Of a stretch of DNA of 64,000 nt, positions 1-10,784 are shown one piece after another. The notes under the pieces were generated by a model. It had not been told where the DNA came from. It saw only the letters and a list, made by a program, of their open reading frames with translations, and did no database searches. The stretch covers positions 2,182,001 through 2,246,000 of the forward strand of contig JAUPFP010000020.1 of NCBI GenBank assembly GCA_036925085.1, written 5' to 3'. Positions within the stretch are counted from its first letter, which is position 1. Every line of letters starts with the position of its first letter. The stretch is from Brachycybe producta (Eukaryota; Arthropoda; Diplopoda; Playtdesmida; Andrognathidae). Both the position numbers and the translations under genes were made by a program.

Positions 1-2
1 TC

Positions 3-452
3 CGCCATCAACTCAAGGCTAGGACCAAAATAGGCCACCCGGCAGCCCGCCCACTGATGGAGGTACCCGTACCAAAACCCGAACCGATGCCGACACCTCC
101 GCCCACGAAGACCACTACCACCACGCCGTCACCTGTCTCCACTGAGAGGGAATATTTCCTCTCCCAACAGAAAAAGATGACAGACCTTGTTTTGGACTTC
201 GCTAGGCGAGGGTGGAATCCTCGCAAGACATTGGGGATCCCTCCCCTTGAGGACCGACCACCTATATCGGCGAAGAGTCAGAAGAAGAAGCCCAGACAAC
301 GTGCTCGAGATATGGCCCGAGCAACTCTGTTTCGGGCCCAACGTGCCCAGTCGTTTGGAGATGCGGGGACCGCGCCTCCTGCTTCCATCACCAATCTCCA
401 GGGCCACATTGACGGATGGGTCATCGCCTGTTGGAACGAACTGCTGCCGTGA
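3..452 (+). CDS. C-terminal part of an LTR-retrotransposon internal ORF (5' end outside window)
   Basis: This reading frame is already open at the left window edge and runs to a TGA at 450-452, so the ATG at 57 is probably internal. The visible protein has a proline/threonine-rich stretch (VPKPEPMPTPPP, then TTTTTP), then a basic segment (SQKKKPRQRAR), and ends NELLP. I recognise no catalytic motif. Its position directly upstream of a 3' UTR, a purine-rich tract and a 3' LTR makes it the last internal ORF of the element, either gag/pol-derived or an extra ORF. It could be a long low-complexity frame, but the adjoining LTR supports a retroelement. Confidence 0.45.
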   Translation, partial: RHQLKARTKIGHPAARPLMEVPVPKPEPMPTPPPTKTTTTTPSPVSTEREYFLSQQKKMTDLVLDFARRGWNPRKTLGIPPLEDRPPISAKSQKKKPRQRARDMARATLFRAQRAQSFGDAGTAPPASITNLQGHIDGWVIACWNELLP

Positions 453-1054
453 TATGCGCCTTCTCCCAACCACCTATTCGGGACGATAGATTCTCTCGCA
501 AGAAACTGCTCGCGAGCCACATATAAAGAAAAAAAATAATAAATAAAAAAAAAAAAAGAAGAAAAAGAAAAGAAGTGCTTGTTGTTGTGTTGTCCCTACT
601 GTGTTCTTCGTTTTATCCGCGAGAGACTACTCACGAATCTTTCATTCATATTCATTTTTTTATTTTTACCCCGTTGGGTTTTTTTTGTTCCAATTGTTAT
701 TGTTTTTTTTTATCGTTCGGGAAATATTTGTGGTTGCGTTCATATTGTTCTATTACCCCGTTGGGTTTTGTTTACTTGGGTTTTTGCGTTTTGTTTCTTG
801 GTTACCCCGTTGGGTTTCCTTTTCGTTTTTTTTCCCCCTCGTTCCGGGGATAATCATTTCCTTTTTTTTTCTTGTAATGTTATTTTTGACTTGTTGAAGG
901 GATGGTTGATGCGAACTGCATCAACCTCTCTTCCAACATGAATGTACTCATTAGTGACATGCCGAACCACTGGACCACTTCCCTAGAACTGCAGTGGTGG
1001 CATACCTCCCGGCTCTGAAGCACGAGGACGTGCTTCACGCCAAGTTGGGGGGTA
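453..1054 (+). other. Retrotransposon 3' untranslated internal region with polypurine tract
   Basis: No ORF of note. It holds a poly-A/AAG-rich stretch (about 520-575), a T-rich block with three spaced copies of TTACCCCGTTGGGTTT (about 665, 755, 803), and a G-rich tract (AAGTTGGGGGGTA, 1042-1054) directly before the LTR start. That is where the plus-strand primer lies in LTR elements. The repeats have no known role. Confidence 0.4.
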
Positions 1055-1613
1055 TGTGACACCCTGTATTTCGCCGTTTTGTCCCTCCCCTAGCCTGGGG
1101 GTCTCTGGGGACGTAGGGGACGGATTTCCGCCCTTTCCTTCCCTCTTGGAGACCCCAAAGCTGCAAGACACATTCAGATTCCGGTATCGGCGGATGGATA
1201 CCCGTCGATGCACGGTCCCCAGGGCATGTGTACCCCTAAAAAGGCGTACACCGGCTCTGGGTATAAAAGACCGTGTTTCGATAGATTCTGGGTCCATTCT
1301 TTGATATCGAAACATGAAATAATTCATCAATGGTCCAGTGGCGAAAGCACGCCACAGTAACTCTTTCTCTGTTGTTCATGTGTTAATGGTTGGTCATGAA
1401 TAAATAAGTATCGACGAACCTATCATCCGTCTCGCCTGTCTAATGATTCTTTTCAGCTACAGTGACGAAATCAAGAAATATCTACGAGAACGACCCCAGC
1501 ACCAGTAGGACTCAGGTTGTATAACACAAACGATCTCTTAACAACAAGCGGTACCCGCTCGAGTTAAGAGATTCTACAACTGAGCCCCGTAACAAAAGCT
1601 CGACATTGTTACA
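1055..1613 (+). mobile_element. 3' LTR of a Gypsy-like retrotransposon
   Basis: 559 bp beginning TGTGACACCCTG and ending ATTGTTACA. It has a TATA box (TATAAAAG, 1262-1269) and a polyadenylation signal (AATAAA, about 1399), then an R-U5 part with an inverted repeat around 1530-1570 (TCTCTTAAC...GTTAAGAGA). It aligns by eye end to end with the solo LTR at 19048-19608 and with the 5' part of the interrupted copy at 12749. The upstream internal region makes it a 3' LTR. It landed inside a Helitron-like repeat that resumes at 1614. Gypsy is inferred from TG..CA ends and the 4-bp duplication of the sister copy. Confidence 0.8.
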
Positions 1614-1916
1614 TCAGCATGTTATTTTGTCACAATACTTAATAAACGTGAAAAGTTCATTAGCTCATCTATCTATTATTATAAAATGGACATTTTCCAA
1701 TTTATTTATTTTTTTTAATTCTTACTTTTATAAGAAAAAAATTTCTGTCTAGCAGAAAATTTATAATATAAGATGCTCTCTTTATGTTGAAAATATCAGT
1801 TGTAACTCGAGTTATAACCAATTTCTGGGACGCTTCTATATACTGTAAATATGAAACGCACTGTATAAGGCTATCAGAGCCCTATCACACCTGTCGAAGA
1901 CGGGCTTTCCTTCTAG
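1614..1916 (+). mobile_element. Helitron-like family Z, 3' end with hairpin and CTAG terminus
   Basis: Matches, in reverse complement, the left ends at 23571, 57757 and 61495. It finishes with an imperfect hairpin (ACCTGTC GAA GACGGG), the spacer CTTTCCTT, and CTAG at 1913-1916 followed by host T. A hairpin a few bases before CTRR followed by T is the Helitron 3' signature. The left edge was cut by insertion of the LTR ending at 1613. Confidence 0.55.
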
Positions 1917-1938
1917 TTAATAATAATAAGATACATGT

Positions 1939-2734
1939 TGTAACGTCCCGCCGGACCGTTACAATACCCCGGTAAATTCAAACGCCCACGAAACAGACGT
2001 AAAAACTTACCATCAATCGGCTCCTAAGGGGACGGGACCGTACCCGTAGCCGCCTCTCCCACGGTGTTCCTCTTGGGATGTGTCGGCTCCAGGAGCCACC
2101 CACGATGGACACGACGAATAACCACGCCGCCACGCCGAGAATATCGTGGTAGAACAACGGTTCTACCGCGAGCCGACACAAGTACCGACACAAGTACCGG
2201 CCGAAACAAGTCGGTTACGATGGTGGTGTTGACCCCCAACCGGACAACCCACCCTCCGCGGTACTCCCCAAATAAAGACACGGACACACAAGTAAGATGA
2301 AATAAAAACGATGTATTTATTCACTTACAAGTGAAAACGATGAACGAAGGCAGTGATATTTACACAACTGGCTGGTCAACTTTGACCAGCCAAGCCACCA
2401 TAAATATATATATAAACAAAGGCTTAATGGCCAAGGTACAAAAGATGATGATGATGAGGAGGCCTCCTTGGCCTCCACAGGTCAGGTCCCTTCAGCTGCC
2501 TACAACTTACTGCCCAGATCCTGTGGTTGACTAGGCCACAGGAAACCTCCAGGCAACTCCACCTGGAGGGGACAGAGGTCACATCTGACCTCTCACCCAT
2601 AGACTTTATGGCTGGCACCAAAATGGCATCTGACCTAACAGCCTACTGTAGCTGTCAGGCAGACCACCATAGGGAAATTCGTCTCCTCACTCAAAAATTA
2701 AAATTTGAGCAGACCAGGTTGCCACAATGTTACA
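1939..2734 (-). mobile_element. Solo LTR (family C), minus orientation
   Basis: Read on the minus strand it starts TGTAACATTG at 2734 and ends near 1939 (GGACGTTACA). It has a TATA-like run (about 2402-2415), an AATAAA signal near 2318 and a second one near 2270. TGTT lies on both sides if the end is placed at 1940; ACATG also flanks it, so the exact end is ambiguous. No internal region is attached, hence a solo LTR. It separates two pieces of Helitron-like family Z. Confidence 0.6.
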
Positions 2735-3405
2735 TGTTTGTAGCATATAACATATGAAATGGCCAGTTTCCAGTTTTTAATTTTCTAAATTTTTACCTTT
2801 TTAAGAAAATAATTTCTGCCTAGCAGAATATTTATGTTGAAAATTTCAGGCAAATCCATGAAGTGTAGGCCGAGTTATAAACAATTTCTGGAGTGTGTCT
2901 ATATACATGAAATGCACTGTATAATATCTCAGATTGAGAACATTTCACATTATTCATTTTGAGTAAATACTTTTCTTGATCTTTTTATAAGCCTGCCTTG
3001 CATTGAAAAAATTAATGCACAAAAACCCTAGCCAGGACTTGAACCACGCACCTCTCACTTCTCTGCCAAAGACATAGCCAATTTTGTTACCAATGTAAAT
3101 TGTGAGATCAAAGGTGACCTTTACCATAACCCACGTGTGTTATTCATTGAACAAAAGTAAGATGCAATTATGCACGCTTTCCTGGCTGCCAGCTTTTTAT
3201 GTTCAGGGTTTTTTTTAAATTTGATGATTTTTCTCAAAAATAAGGTAAATGGAACAAAATTGAAAATTCTAATGTAGCCTACCAAAAAGCCCATCTAAAG
3301 ATCTGTATACTGGCTAATGTTCATGATTCGTGATCATTCGTGCACAAAGGGAGAGAGTGAAGGAGGGATAGAGAGAGTCACCCCTTAGCAAATTATGATA
3401 TTAGA
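2735..3405 (-). mobile_element. Helitron-like family Z, 5' portion
   Basis: Matches 60820-61494 and 62860-63622. On the minus strand the 5' end is TCTAATATCATAATTTG at 3405, preceded by host A (T at 3406), the A^TC start expected of Helitrons. The 5' end is followed inward by GGGAGAGAGTGAAGGAGGGA-like purine repeats, then a tRNA-like module, then the inverted-repeat arm shared by all Z copies. Confidence 0.55.
3026..3082 (-). other. tRNA-like (SINE-type) module inside family Z
   Basis: On the minus strand there is an A-box/D-arm-like stretch (TGGCTATGTCTTTGGCAGAG) and, about 15 bases later, a B-box-like GTGGTTCAAGTCC followed by TGGCTAGGG. This order and spacing is that of the 3' two-thirds of a tRNA. 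The other Z copies (61102-61170, 63204-63265) carry more diverged versions (GGATCAAATCC). It is not a functional tRNA: the acceptor stem is not complete. Confidence 0.4.
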
Positions 3406-3754
3406 TGACGTCACTTAAGAAGTTTTGATTCACGGGCTCGCGATCCTCACTTGCTTTTAAATTACGTGTGGACGCATGATACTGTATAGATAGTCTAGCT
3501 ACAAAGTCTCGCAACTCCATACATTGTTGCGCGACTTCGTATCCAAGCAAGTACTAGGCTTCAGAATAGTTTGTTGATCCTACAATATTTAAAAAAAAAA
3601 TATAAATTCCATCCACATTAGAAAACATTTTAAATGAATTCGACATAATGGTGCAGTACAAACATATCTCCGTAAGTAGAGAGCTGCCTAATTATGATTC
3701 AATTTCTGAACATTTAAGTTAATGTGGTTAACCACTTTATTGAATGGTCTAAGG

Positions 3755-4827
3755 CAGCGGTCGCCAACCGATGGTCCACGAGAAATGTTTGGTGGTCCGC
3801 AGAAAAATCTGGACAATATTTGCATTTTTTTTATTAATAACTAGCTTTTATACCAGGCTTCCCCCGGGTTTTAAAATCTGAGATTAATTTCTCTGAAAAA
3901 GATCAAAGAATATTCGTGCTAAGACACGCCAACTGTGACAAAAAACTGCACCCCTTTCACAGCCAACCAAAAAAAGTCTGCAACTTTAGATATACTTCTG
4001 CATGGTTCCTAGAATTCCGCACTTCTTCAAAAATACATTATTTATGTGTTGGTATGGAATTCCGCAGAGGTGCATTGCCTTAAAGCGTCGAAACTATTTT
4101 CCCCGTTTCAGGTTCCTAATCTTTTTAAAATAAAACGGTTTGCCTATTAGAGATGGCCATCGATAGTATCTATATTGAACAATCGATAGTGACCTCTTCG
4201 ATATCACTATCGATGTCAATATCGATATCTAGCTTGCGAGGTCTCATCCTTATTGCCTATATATGAAGACGCGCACCACGTGTAAAACTCGGGGAAGAGG
4301 ATAACGTAGCAAGCTGAAAATAGTTGCATTAACTTGGAAATTCCGGCAACAATAACCTGTGCAAATTTCATGACGACAGCCGATAGCCCTCACCGTTCAA
4401 AAGCCTTTGATGTGCAAAGAAATATCGAGTTTGTTTTATATATAAGATAAAACAAAAAAAATATTCTTAATAAATTCTTATATTCTGAATGACAATTTTC
4501 GCCTTTATAGTGCACTAAATTTACGAAATGTACTAAGTTTAGTAGAGTTCTCGTAAAATACGGCACGCAAGAGATACATTTCGTTCCGTTTTCCGCACCA
4601 CACACTTATCCTCTAAGCTTCAATTATTTCGTAGTAATAAAACTAACTTTAATAATTTTGTTACAATTAAACAACCTTTAAAGATTTTATATTAATAAAA
4701 TGGAAGTTCTCTGATCATTATTTGACAAACGTTATTTATCTTTTAAAAAAAATTCATATTAGTGGTCCGCGGGATTTAAAATTGTGAATTTAGTGGTCCG
4801 TGAGGTCCGAAAGGTTGGCGACTGCTG
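3755..4827. mobile_element. hAT-like non-autonomous transposon, complete
   Basis: Ends are CAGCGGTCGCCAACC (3755) and GGTTGGCGACTGCTG (to 4827), imperfect terminal inverted repeats. It is flanked by an 8-bp duplication, GTCTAAGG (3747-3754) against ATCTAAGG (4828-4835), one mismatch. Subterminal GTGGTCCGC/GTGGTCCGTG motifs repeat. It carries a cluster of TATCGAT motifs around 4155-4235. No transposase ORF. A shorter relative lies at 7489-7942. Confidence 0.75.
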
Positions 4828-5049
4828 ATCTAAGGTTAAATATGCCACGTCCTGCATTCAAACAAATTTAAGCTGCTTTCCGGAAACGTTGTTTCAGCAA
4901 CGTGATATGGATGGCGCTCACATAGTTAAAAATGTGTATCGCTAAGTTAGTACAAAGTATAATTAACGTCTTAATTAAAACATAAAAGGGTACGTCTTAA
5001 TTAAAATATAAAAGGTATGTCATGGATCATGATTAAGGAAACAGAAATT

Positions 5050-5181
5050 AGATTGCCTAGGCAATCTCTGCAAAACAACCAACCTGCTAGTGAATCTGCA
5101 AAATTCAACACCAAAAATGTATTGAATTTTGCAGATTCACTAGCAGTTTGGGTGGTTTTGCAGAGATTGCCTATGCAATCT
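5050..5181. repeat. Near-perfect 132-bp hairpin
   Basis: Arms of about 58 bp (5050-5109 and 5123-5181) pair almost perfectly: AGATTGCCTAGGCAATCT at the left outer end against AGATTGCCTATGCAATCT at the right. The loop is about 12 bases. It is likely a short fold-back MITE; a small-RNA hairpin is possible but not shown. Confidence 0.6.
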
Positions 5182-5630
5182 ACAGAATGACAGTAACACA
5201 TACAAAAGTTGGTGCAAACAACTGATGTTTATTATGGCCTAAACAAAACGAAATATGATAAAAGTGCACACGCTCAACTTACAAGCTGTTGCATCCATAG
5301 TTCCACGATCACAAATAACTAAACAATTTTTTTTGCATTTTTCGGCCAATTGAAAGAAAGTATTTTCAACTTGCATGATGCAACGCAGTAAATTTTCCTG
5401 GAAACTGTATGCTTGAAAAACAAAAACAAAAAATGCATATAGATAAAATTAAATGACTGAAGAAGAAGAAAAAAAAAAATAATCACAAGCTTATTTAAAT
5501 TGATAAGCTTGTGCATAATTCCGTTAATTTTGTACAAAGATCCACCAAACGACTATAAAGTGACAACTTCATAAGTAGTGTGCTGATAATGTAAAAAGTT
5601 ACTAATTCATTTCATATAAAGACTATACAT

Positions 5631-5890
5631 GTGGCACCTCGGCTAAAGGCGTGGCACAACTCAAAAAAACATTTTTTTGCGGGGGAAAATGAGTTTAAAG
5701 TTAAGAGAATATTCATGGCTTACTTTGCTGAGCTTTTCAAGTGCAAAAACCGTTTTAACTATTCACCATATCGGTTTATTTGGCTCCCTTACAATAGATT
5801 GAGATACAAAAAAATGCAACTTTAAACTTAATTTTTTCCAAAAAAAAAAGTATTTTTTTGAGTAGCGCCACTCTTCATGCCAAGATGAGA
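5631..5890. repeat. Inverted-repeat element, about 260 bp
   Basis: GGCACCTCGGCTAAAGGCGTGGC plus AACTCAAAAAAAC on the left is mirrored by GAGTAGCGCCACTCTTCATGCCAAGATGAG on the right, with diverged arms of about 55 bp and AGTTTAAAGTT-type pairing further in. Old, degraded fold-back. Confidence 0.4.
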
Positions 5891-6039
5891 TGCAACATGT
5901 GTTCCTATATCCTGTTGGTTTGTTAAAAATGAAGTTTAACAAATGCATAGCCAACTTATTAACAATTTAAACAGCATTCGGAGACCCTCCTTGCGACCGG
6001 GCCATTCAGAATCAGAATTAAAATAGTAAGACACTACAG

Positions 6040-6620
6040 CGTCCAGCAAGTAATTATAACTGTCGCCGCTATGTGTTTATTTTTCATATTTAAAGTTGTC
6101 CAAATATTATGTTTTCAAAGTGCAATGTGCACCTTAAATATATGCTGATCGAGTGATAAAAAGAAAAAAATTCGGTAAGTGCGGTTATATTTTTAAAAAC
6201 TATTTCAAAATCGGGAATTTCTAACTCTTATGTTAAACTCCATTGAGTACACCCAAATAAGAAAAAAACATCCATTAAAATGCTCGTAAAAATAATTTTA
6301 AAAAAACACGAAAAAAAGCAGCACGTGCGCCAATGTGTTGGCTTCACTGTGGTTTAATTGTTGTTTTTTAAAATTATTTTTAGATATTTTTAGAGCATTT
6401 TAATAGATGCTTTTTGCTTAGGAGCGCGTACTCAATAGAGTTTAACATAAAAGTTAGAAATTCGCGATTTTGAAATACTTTTTAAAAATAGAACCGCACT
6501 TACCAATTTTTTGTCATTCTATCACTCGATCAGCATATATTTAAGGTGCACATTGCACTTTGAAAACTTAAAATTGGACAACTTTAATTATTAAAAATAA
6601 ACATATTGCCGCAACTGTGT
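6040..6620. repeat. Large fold-back element, about 580 bp
   Basis: The left half (AAAGTGCAATGTGCACCTT, 6117-6135; GATCGAGTGATA; TAAACTCCATTGAGTAC) is repeated inverted in the right half (AAGGTGCACATTGCACTTT, 6543-6561; TATCACTCGATC; GTACTCAATAGAGTTTA). The centre is near 6330. Arms reach roughly 260 bp with scattered mismatches. No ORF. Confidence 0.65.
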
Positions 6621-7488
6621 ATTTTAAAAATTGGGTCTATGGGCTCAATAGAAAAACGATGCTAGCGCTCTTTGCGGAAATTTTTCGAAGTAAGTTTGTG
6701 ATGTAGCCTCTTAAGTACATTCTGTAATATGTCCTGAAAACTACTCTCGTTCTTTCAAAATTTAAAATTTCAATAAGAAAAGACCTTTAATTCATTATTT
6801 TCACTCATCAGTCACGGTTGAAACAAACTTTGAAATTATATTAATAGAATATTGCAATTATCATATAGGCAAGCTGAATTGGAGCTTAATACATACACAG
6901 CACAAAGACTATTAGTGAAGTGAAGAGTTGAATCAAATTTACACGCTTAAAAAGTTAAAATATTGTTAGAACTTAAAAAAAGACGAAATTACCAAAAATT
7001 TTAAAAAACCCACGGCTATGTGGCAGTCTGTACCCATACAACAAATTTCTAATCTTAAGTGGAGTTCCAGTTTGTGATATCAATTCCGTTGCCTTATCAA
7101 GTTAATAACTGTTTAGCAGCATTCCGTAATTTTTTCGGGGAAAAATTCCAGTACTATTGCATCCTATGTGAAATGTACATGTTAGGGCTGTTGTACAGCA
7201 GCAATACAAGGTCCCTCTCTCTACTAAGCACGTTTGTTGTCCGGCACGTTACTAGCTAGAATATCGCAGGTTTGGCAATATCCGACATCTACAAAATAGC
7301 TTTTGACTAATGACGAGCGAATTCGAGTCACAAGAATTAGAAAAAAAAAACTTTAAATATAGTACCAAACATGTAAAACACGTTTGAAATTTAATAGTTG
7401 GTTCTTCTAAATAGTCACTTTTAAAGTTTCTTAAAAATTTTTTCAAGAATACTAAAAACTAGGGTTTCCATTACCAGTCACACTATAG
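6621..7488. other. Unassigned spacer with one TTAA-MITE end
   Basis: Only a GTAGCCTCTTAA end (6703-6714), like the right ends of the TTAA-flanked MITEs at 17885 and 21216, is recognisable. I found no convincing left partner. The rest is unremarkable AT-rich DNA. Confidence 0.3.
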
Positions 7489-7942
7489 CAGCGGTCGCCA
7501 ACCGGTGGTTCGCGAGAAATTGTTGGTGGTCCGCAGAAAAATCTGGACAATATTTGCATTTTTTTGTTTTATTAAAAAAATTTAACAAAAAAAAAATAGG
7601 CTAATAAATTCTTATATTTTTTTCGCCTTTCTATTGCACTAAATTCACGAAATGTACTAGTCTAGTACAGTTCTCGTAAAATACGGCACGCGAGAGCTAC
7701 ATTTCGTTCAGTTTCCCCCCACCACACGCTTCTCCCCTAAGCTTCAATTATTTTGTAATAATTAAACTAACTTTAATAATTTTGTTACAATTAAACAACC
7801 TTTAAAGATTTTATATTAATAAAATGGAAGTTCTCTGATCATTATTTGACAAACATATTTATCTTTTTAACAAACATTCATATTAGTGGTCCCCGGGATT
7901 TAAAATTTTGAATTTAGTGGTCCGTGAGGTCCGAGACCACTG
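7489..7942. mobile_element. hAT-like element, deleted copy of the 3755-4827 family
   Basis: Starts CAGCGGTCGCCAACCGGTGG and shares both flanks (GTGGTCCGCAG; GTGGTCCGTGAGGTCCG) with 3755-4827 but lacks its middle. The right terminus is altered (GACCACTG) and no clean 8-bp duplication is visible (CACTATAG against ATCTAGAG). Confidence 0.6.
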
Positions 7943-7954
7943 ATCTAGAGCATT

Positions 7955-8465
7955 GTTGCATTGTGTGGAGTCCCCACACTGCTCAATTAATTCACTTCAC
8001 TGAAATGGTAAAGCACAAGGCAGCAAGATTTTCTTCACGATTACACAAAAAGTGTGACAGGCATTCTTTCCAACTGGGATGGGAGTAGCTAGCAGATAGA
8101 AGGGCTGCCTTCATCATGAACATTCTAAAAAAAAATGTTAATGAAGTCTTGTCTTAAGCCAACCTCTAGTGCACTGAGGAAGGCTTTGTATACAGGGAGG
8201 GATGACCACTATAAAAAAAATAGGAAGATTTTTGCACGAACTGACTCTTATTTTTGGTCAGTTGTACCTAGGGTTACTCGACAATGGAACTTGCTTCCAG
8301 AGGATGTTGTGCATGAGGAACTTTTCATTTTGGAGTTTCCCTCCACCGCTCATTGGACAATAGCTTTGGTCAATTCGATTTTGGTCAATAGGAACGAAGT
8401 ATTTTATTTTTGCAGCATATAAAACCCGCTCTTCAGGATCAATAGTATTCAAAACAGAATACTAA
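7955..8465 (+). pseudogene. CR1-type LINE 3' fragment (reverse transcriptase C-terminus)
   Basis: Translating with frameshifts gives the post-RT tail of a CR1-superfamily LINE: a VWSPHT...MVKHKAARF segment, then ALYTGRDDH, DSYFWSVVPRVTRQWNLLP. The same tail occurs at 30138-31272 (minus), 39844-40134 (plus) and, more decayed, 42160-42280 (minus). The 5' end is truncated, and stops and frameshifts make it non-functional. Confidence 0.65.
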
Positions 8466-8524
8466 AGCTGCTTTTTGCTGTAAAAATAAAAAAAATTATT
8501 GAATTTAATATTATATATATAATA

Positions 8525-8645
8525 TCCCAGGTCTGTGTCTGTGTGTGTGTGGAGTAACTGTACAAAACAATTGAAGCACGTCGGAATTTATATAAATTTG
8601 AATAAATGAACCGTTTTTTTTCTCAAGGTCAAACTAATGCCCGCA
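8525..8645 (+). mobile_element. Helitron-like family Y, 5' end fragment
   Basis: Begins TCCCAGGTCTGTGTCTG directly after host A in an ATATATAATA context, as at 52943, and matches it through the AAGCACGTCGGAATTTAT segment up to about 8640. No 3' terminus follows, so this is a 5' fragment. Confidence 0.5.
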
Positions 8646-8653
8646 TGATCGAT

Positions 8654-9136
8654 AGACCCCTTAGCCATATTTTTTTTTTACGATTTTTGGCGGTTTTACG
8701 AAAAAATTCGACAGTAGTCAGACTTAGCCGCATTCTTTTTTTTCCAGTGGCGTTCGGCTAAGCTAAAATTCGGCAGATATTCGGCTTATTTACAAACTTT
8801 AACAAAGAAGGTAATTTCATTTATTAGGACACTGGATTAAAATAAAATTTTAAAGTTACAATAATTGAAAATTATGGTGAATATAATAAATCCCGGGGTT
8901 GTTTCTCAGGTCCCAACGAGGAACGACGGCCATTGCCTAAAAGTAAAGTAATGGAGAACATGCTCTCAACTGTGACTGACACAGCTAGGCTATTCCCAAA
9001 TACAATCGTGCAATTTTATTAAATAATATACTTTTTTCGGCGAAGCAGAAATTATTTCCGGCAACTAGATAACGGCTTGCCATTAAATTATTCGGCGGAT
9101 TTTGGTTGCACCAAAAAAATTTGGCTGAGGGGTCTA
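8654..9136. mobile_element. Short inverted-repeat element with TAGACCCC ends
   Basis: TAGACCCCTTAGCCATATTT at the left faces AAATTTGGCTGAGGGGTCTA at the right, about 20-bp terminal inverted repeats. GATCGAT lies just left and GATATCGAT close to the right end, but no clear target duplication. No ORF over 80 codons. Class unknown. Confidence 0.45.
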
Positions 9137-9336
9137 CGCATTGATATCGATAAAGCATGACATTCACAGCTATTTTTACTAAATAGGAAGATACTGTTTA
9201 CAGCTACTTTTATTGGGGGGGGGGGGGAAGAAATACTGCGTTTACAATGGTCAAAATAAAATCGACCAAAGCTATCTCCAACGACCACTGAGATTCCTTT
9301 GTGTGTGTTTCTCTGTTTGGTGGTACGGTATTGTGA
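9137..9336. other. Spacer with poly-G run
   Basis: Contains a run of at least 12 G near 9216-9228, a likely assembly-sensitive site. Nothing else recognised. Confidence 0.4.
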
Positions 9337-9545
9337 CAAGCAATTAGAAATCGGGACGCGCAGAAGTTGGCTCAGCCTTTTTTATGACGAGCGGCAACTT
9401 CTAATTGGTTGGTTATGTAGTCTGACGTCACATGCTCCGCCCTTTTCAACGTCGAACCCCACAACAAACCAATTAAAAGTTGCCGGTCGTCATAAAAAAG
9501 GGCGGAGCCAACTTCTGCGCGTCCCGATATCTAATTGCCTGTGGT
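9337..9545. mobile_element. Palindromic MITE, about 210 bp
   Basis: Left arm CAATTAGAAATCGGGACGCG...AGAAGTTGGCT and right arm AGCCAACTTCTGCGCGTCCC...TAATTG pair over about 40 bp. Inner arms (ACTTCTAATTGGTTGG; CCAATTAAAAGTTGCCGG) also pair. The TGACGTCACATGC core is shared with 10143-10260 and 54905-55080. Confidence 0.6.
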
Positions 9546-9887
9546 ATTGTGTAGTTGTTGAAGTCCTGCATTTCCAACTAAAACAAAAATCACACAAAAT
9601 GTCATTTTTTTTAAACAAATCAAAAAAAAAATGGTCACCTGAAAAATGACATAAATTGTCTATTTCTGCACTATAAAACATTAATTGACGTAATTTCATA
9701 GTGTACCGTCATCAAATAATAGTTCCTTTTAATAATCATTCACGTTTGATGCAAAAGTACTTCGTAAAAATTAAAAAAAACCAGTGATTTTTTGACAAAG
9801 TAATAAAAAAAAACCCCCCCAGATGTCATTTCGAGCTATAATAATAAAACTTAGAACTCCACTTAAAAACACTAAATTAATTGTTTA

Positions 9888-10418
9888 GGAAAACCTTAGA
9901 CTATTACTTTACTGGACTGGCAACTCCCGAAATTGTGTGTTTGATAGTAATGCATCGTTGTTTTCCAAGTGGCACCTCTAGCGGGACTATGTTATATGAA
10001 CTTGAATAGTAAAAGTTAAGTTTTGGACGAGTTCATTTTGTCGCTATGTAGGATGTAATTTTATATATTAGTATAAAACCTATGGCCGATGAAGAACTAC
10101 ACAGGCATAGCCTCCTATAGATACTATCTATAGGAGGCTATGACACAGGCAATTAGAAATCGGGAGGAACGAATAGAAGTTGGCTCCGCCTTTTTTATGA
10201 CGAACGCAACTTCTAATTGGTTGATTATGTACTCTTACGTCACATCAATCAACGTCAAACCAAAAAAAAAAAAACTTTCACTCGCGATTTTCTTTAAAAA
10301 TAATGCCACCAGACGGAGCTGGCGTCACTTTCGCCTATGAACATGCATTTAACGCTTTAACATGTAGAAGATAGGGAGTTGCCAGTCCAGTAAAGTAATA
10401 GTCTAAGGGGAAACCAAC
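9888..10418. repeat. Inverted-repeat element interrupted by a half MITE and a perfect hairpin
   Basis: TTAGACTATTACTTTACTGG (9896 on) is mirrored by CCAGTAAAGTAATAGTCTAA (10396 on), arms of about 45 bp. Inside are a perfect hairpin (CATAGCCTCCTATAGATA, 10105-10122, against its complement ending 10142) and the left half of the palindromic MITE seen at 9337 (10146-10260). Confidence 0.5.
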
Positions 10419-10784
10419 AAATAGTCCGATAATACGGGTTTTGTCTATGGTGGATCTATTGCTTTATGTTAATAGTTGCCACGTTATTAAAAAAAAATGA
10501 GATATTTTTTTTGGCCAATTTGCATTTAAAATTACAAACTGAAAAAGTATATTGTATATCAAACAAAATGGGGATACAGTGGACAAATCTTACCATCCTC
10601 TGGGGAAAGATCACTAAATCTTACACCACCACTGAAATCAAAGAAAGAAAAATGGTCTACTATGATGGCTAGAACTAACAGAACTTTACAAAAAAAATAT
10701 TAAAAGTTATTAGACAACAACATAAAGTTCCAGCTCAGTTTTTAACCATATTAGCAAACTGCACTTTTTATCCTCAAACAATGA

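Noticed and set aside
2331-2757. Short frames in 2331-2757 as genes
   Set aside because: They lie inside a solo LTR and do not continue beyond it.
3026-3082. A functional tRNA gene
   Set aside because: Box A and B-like motifs are present but no complete acceptor stem; other copies are more degraded.
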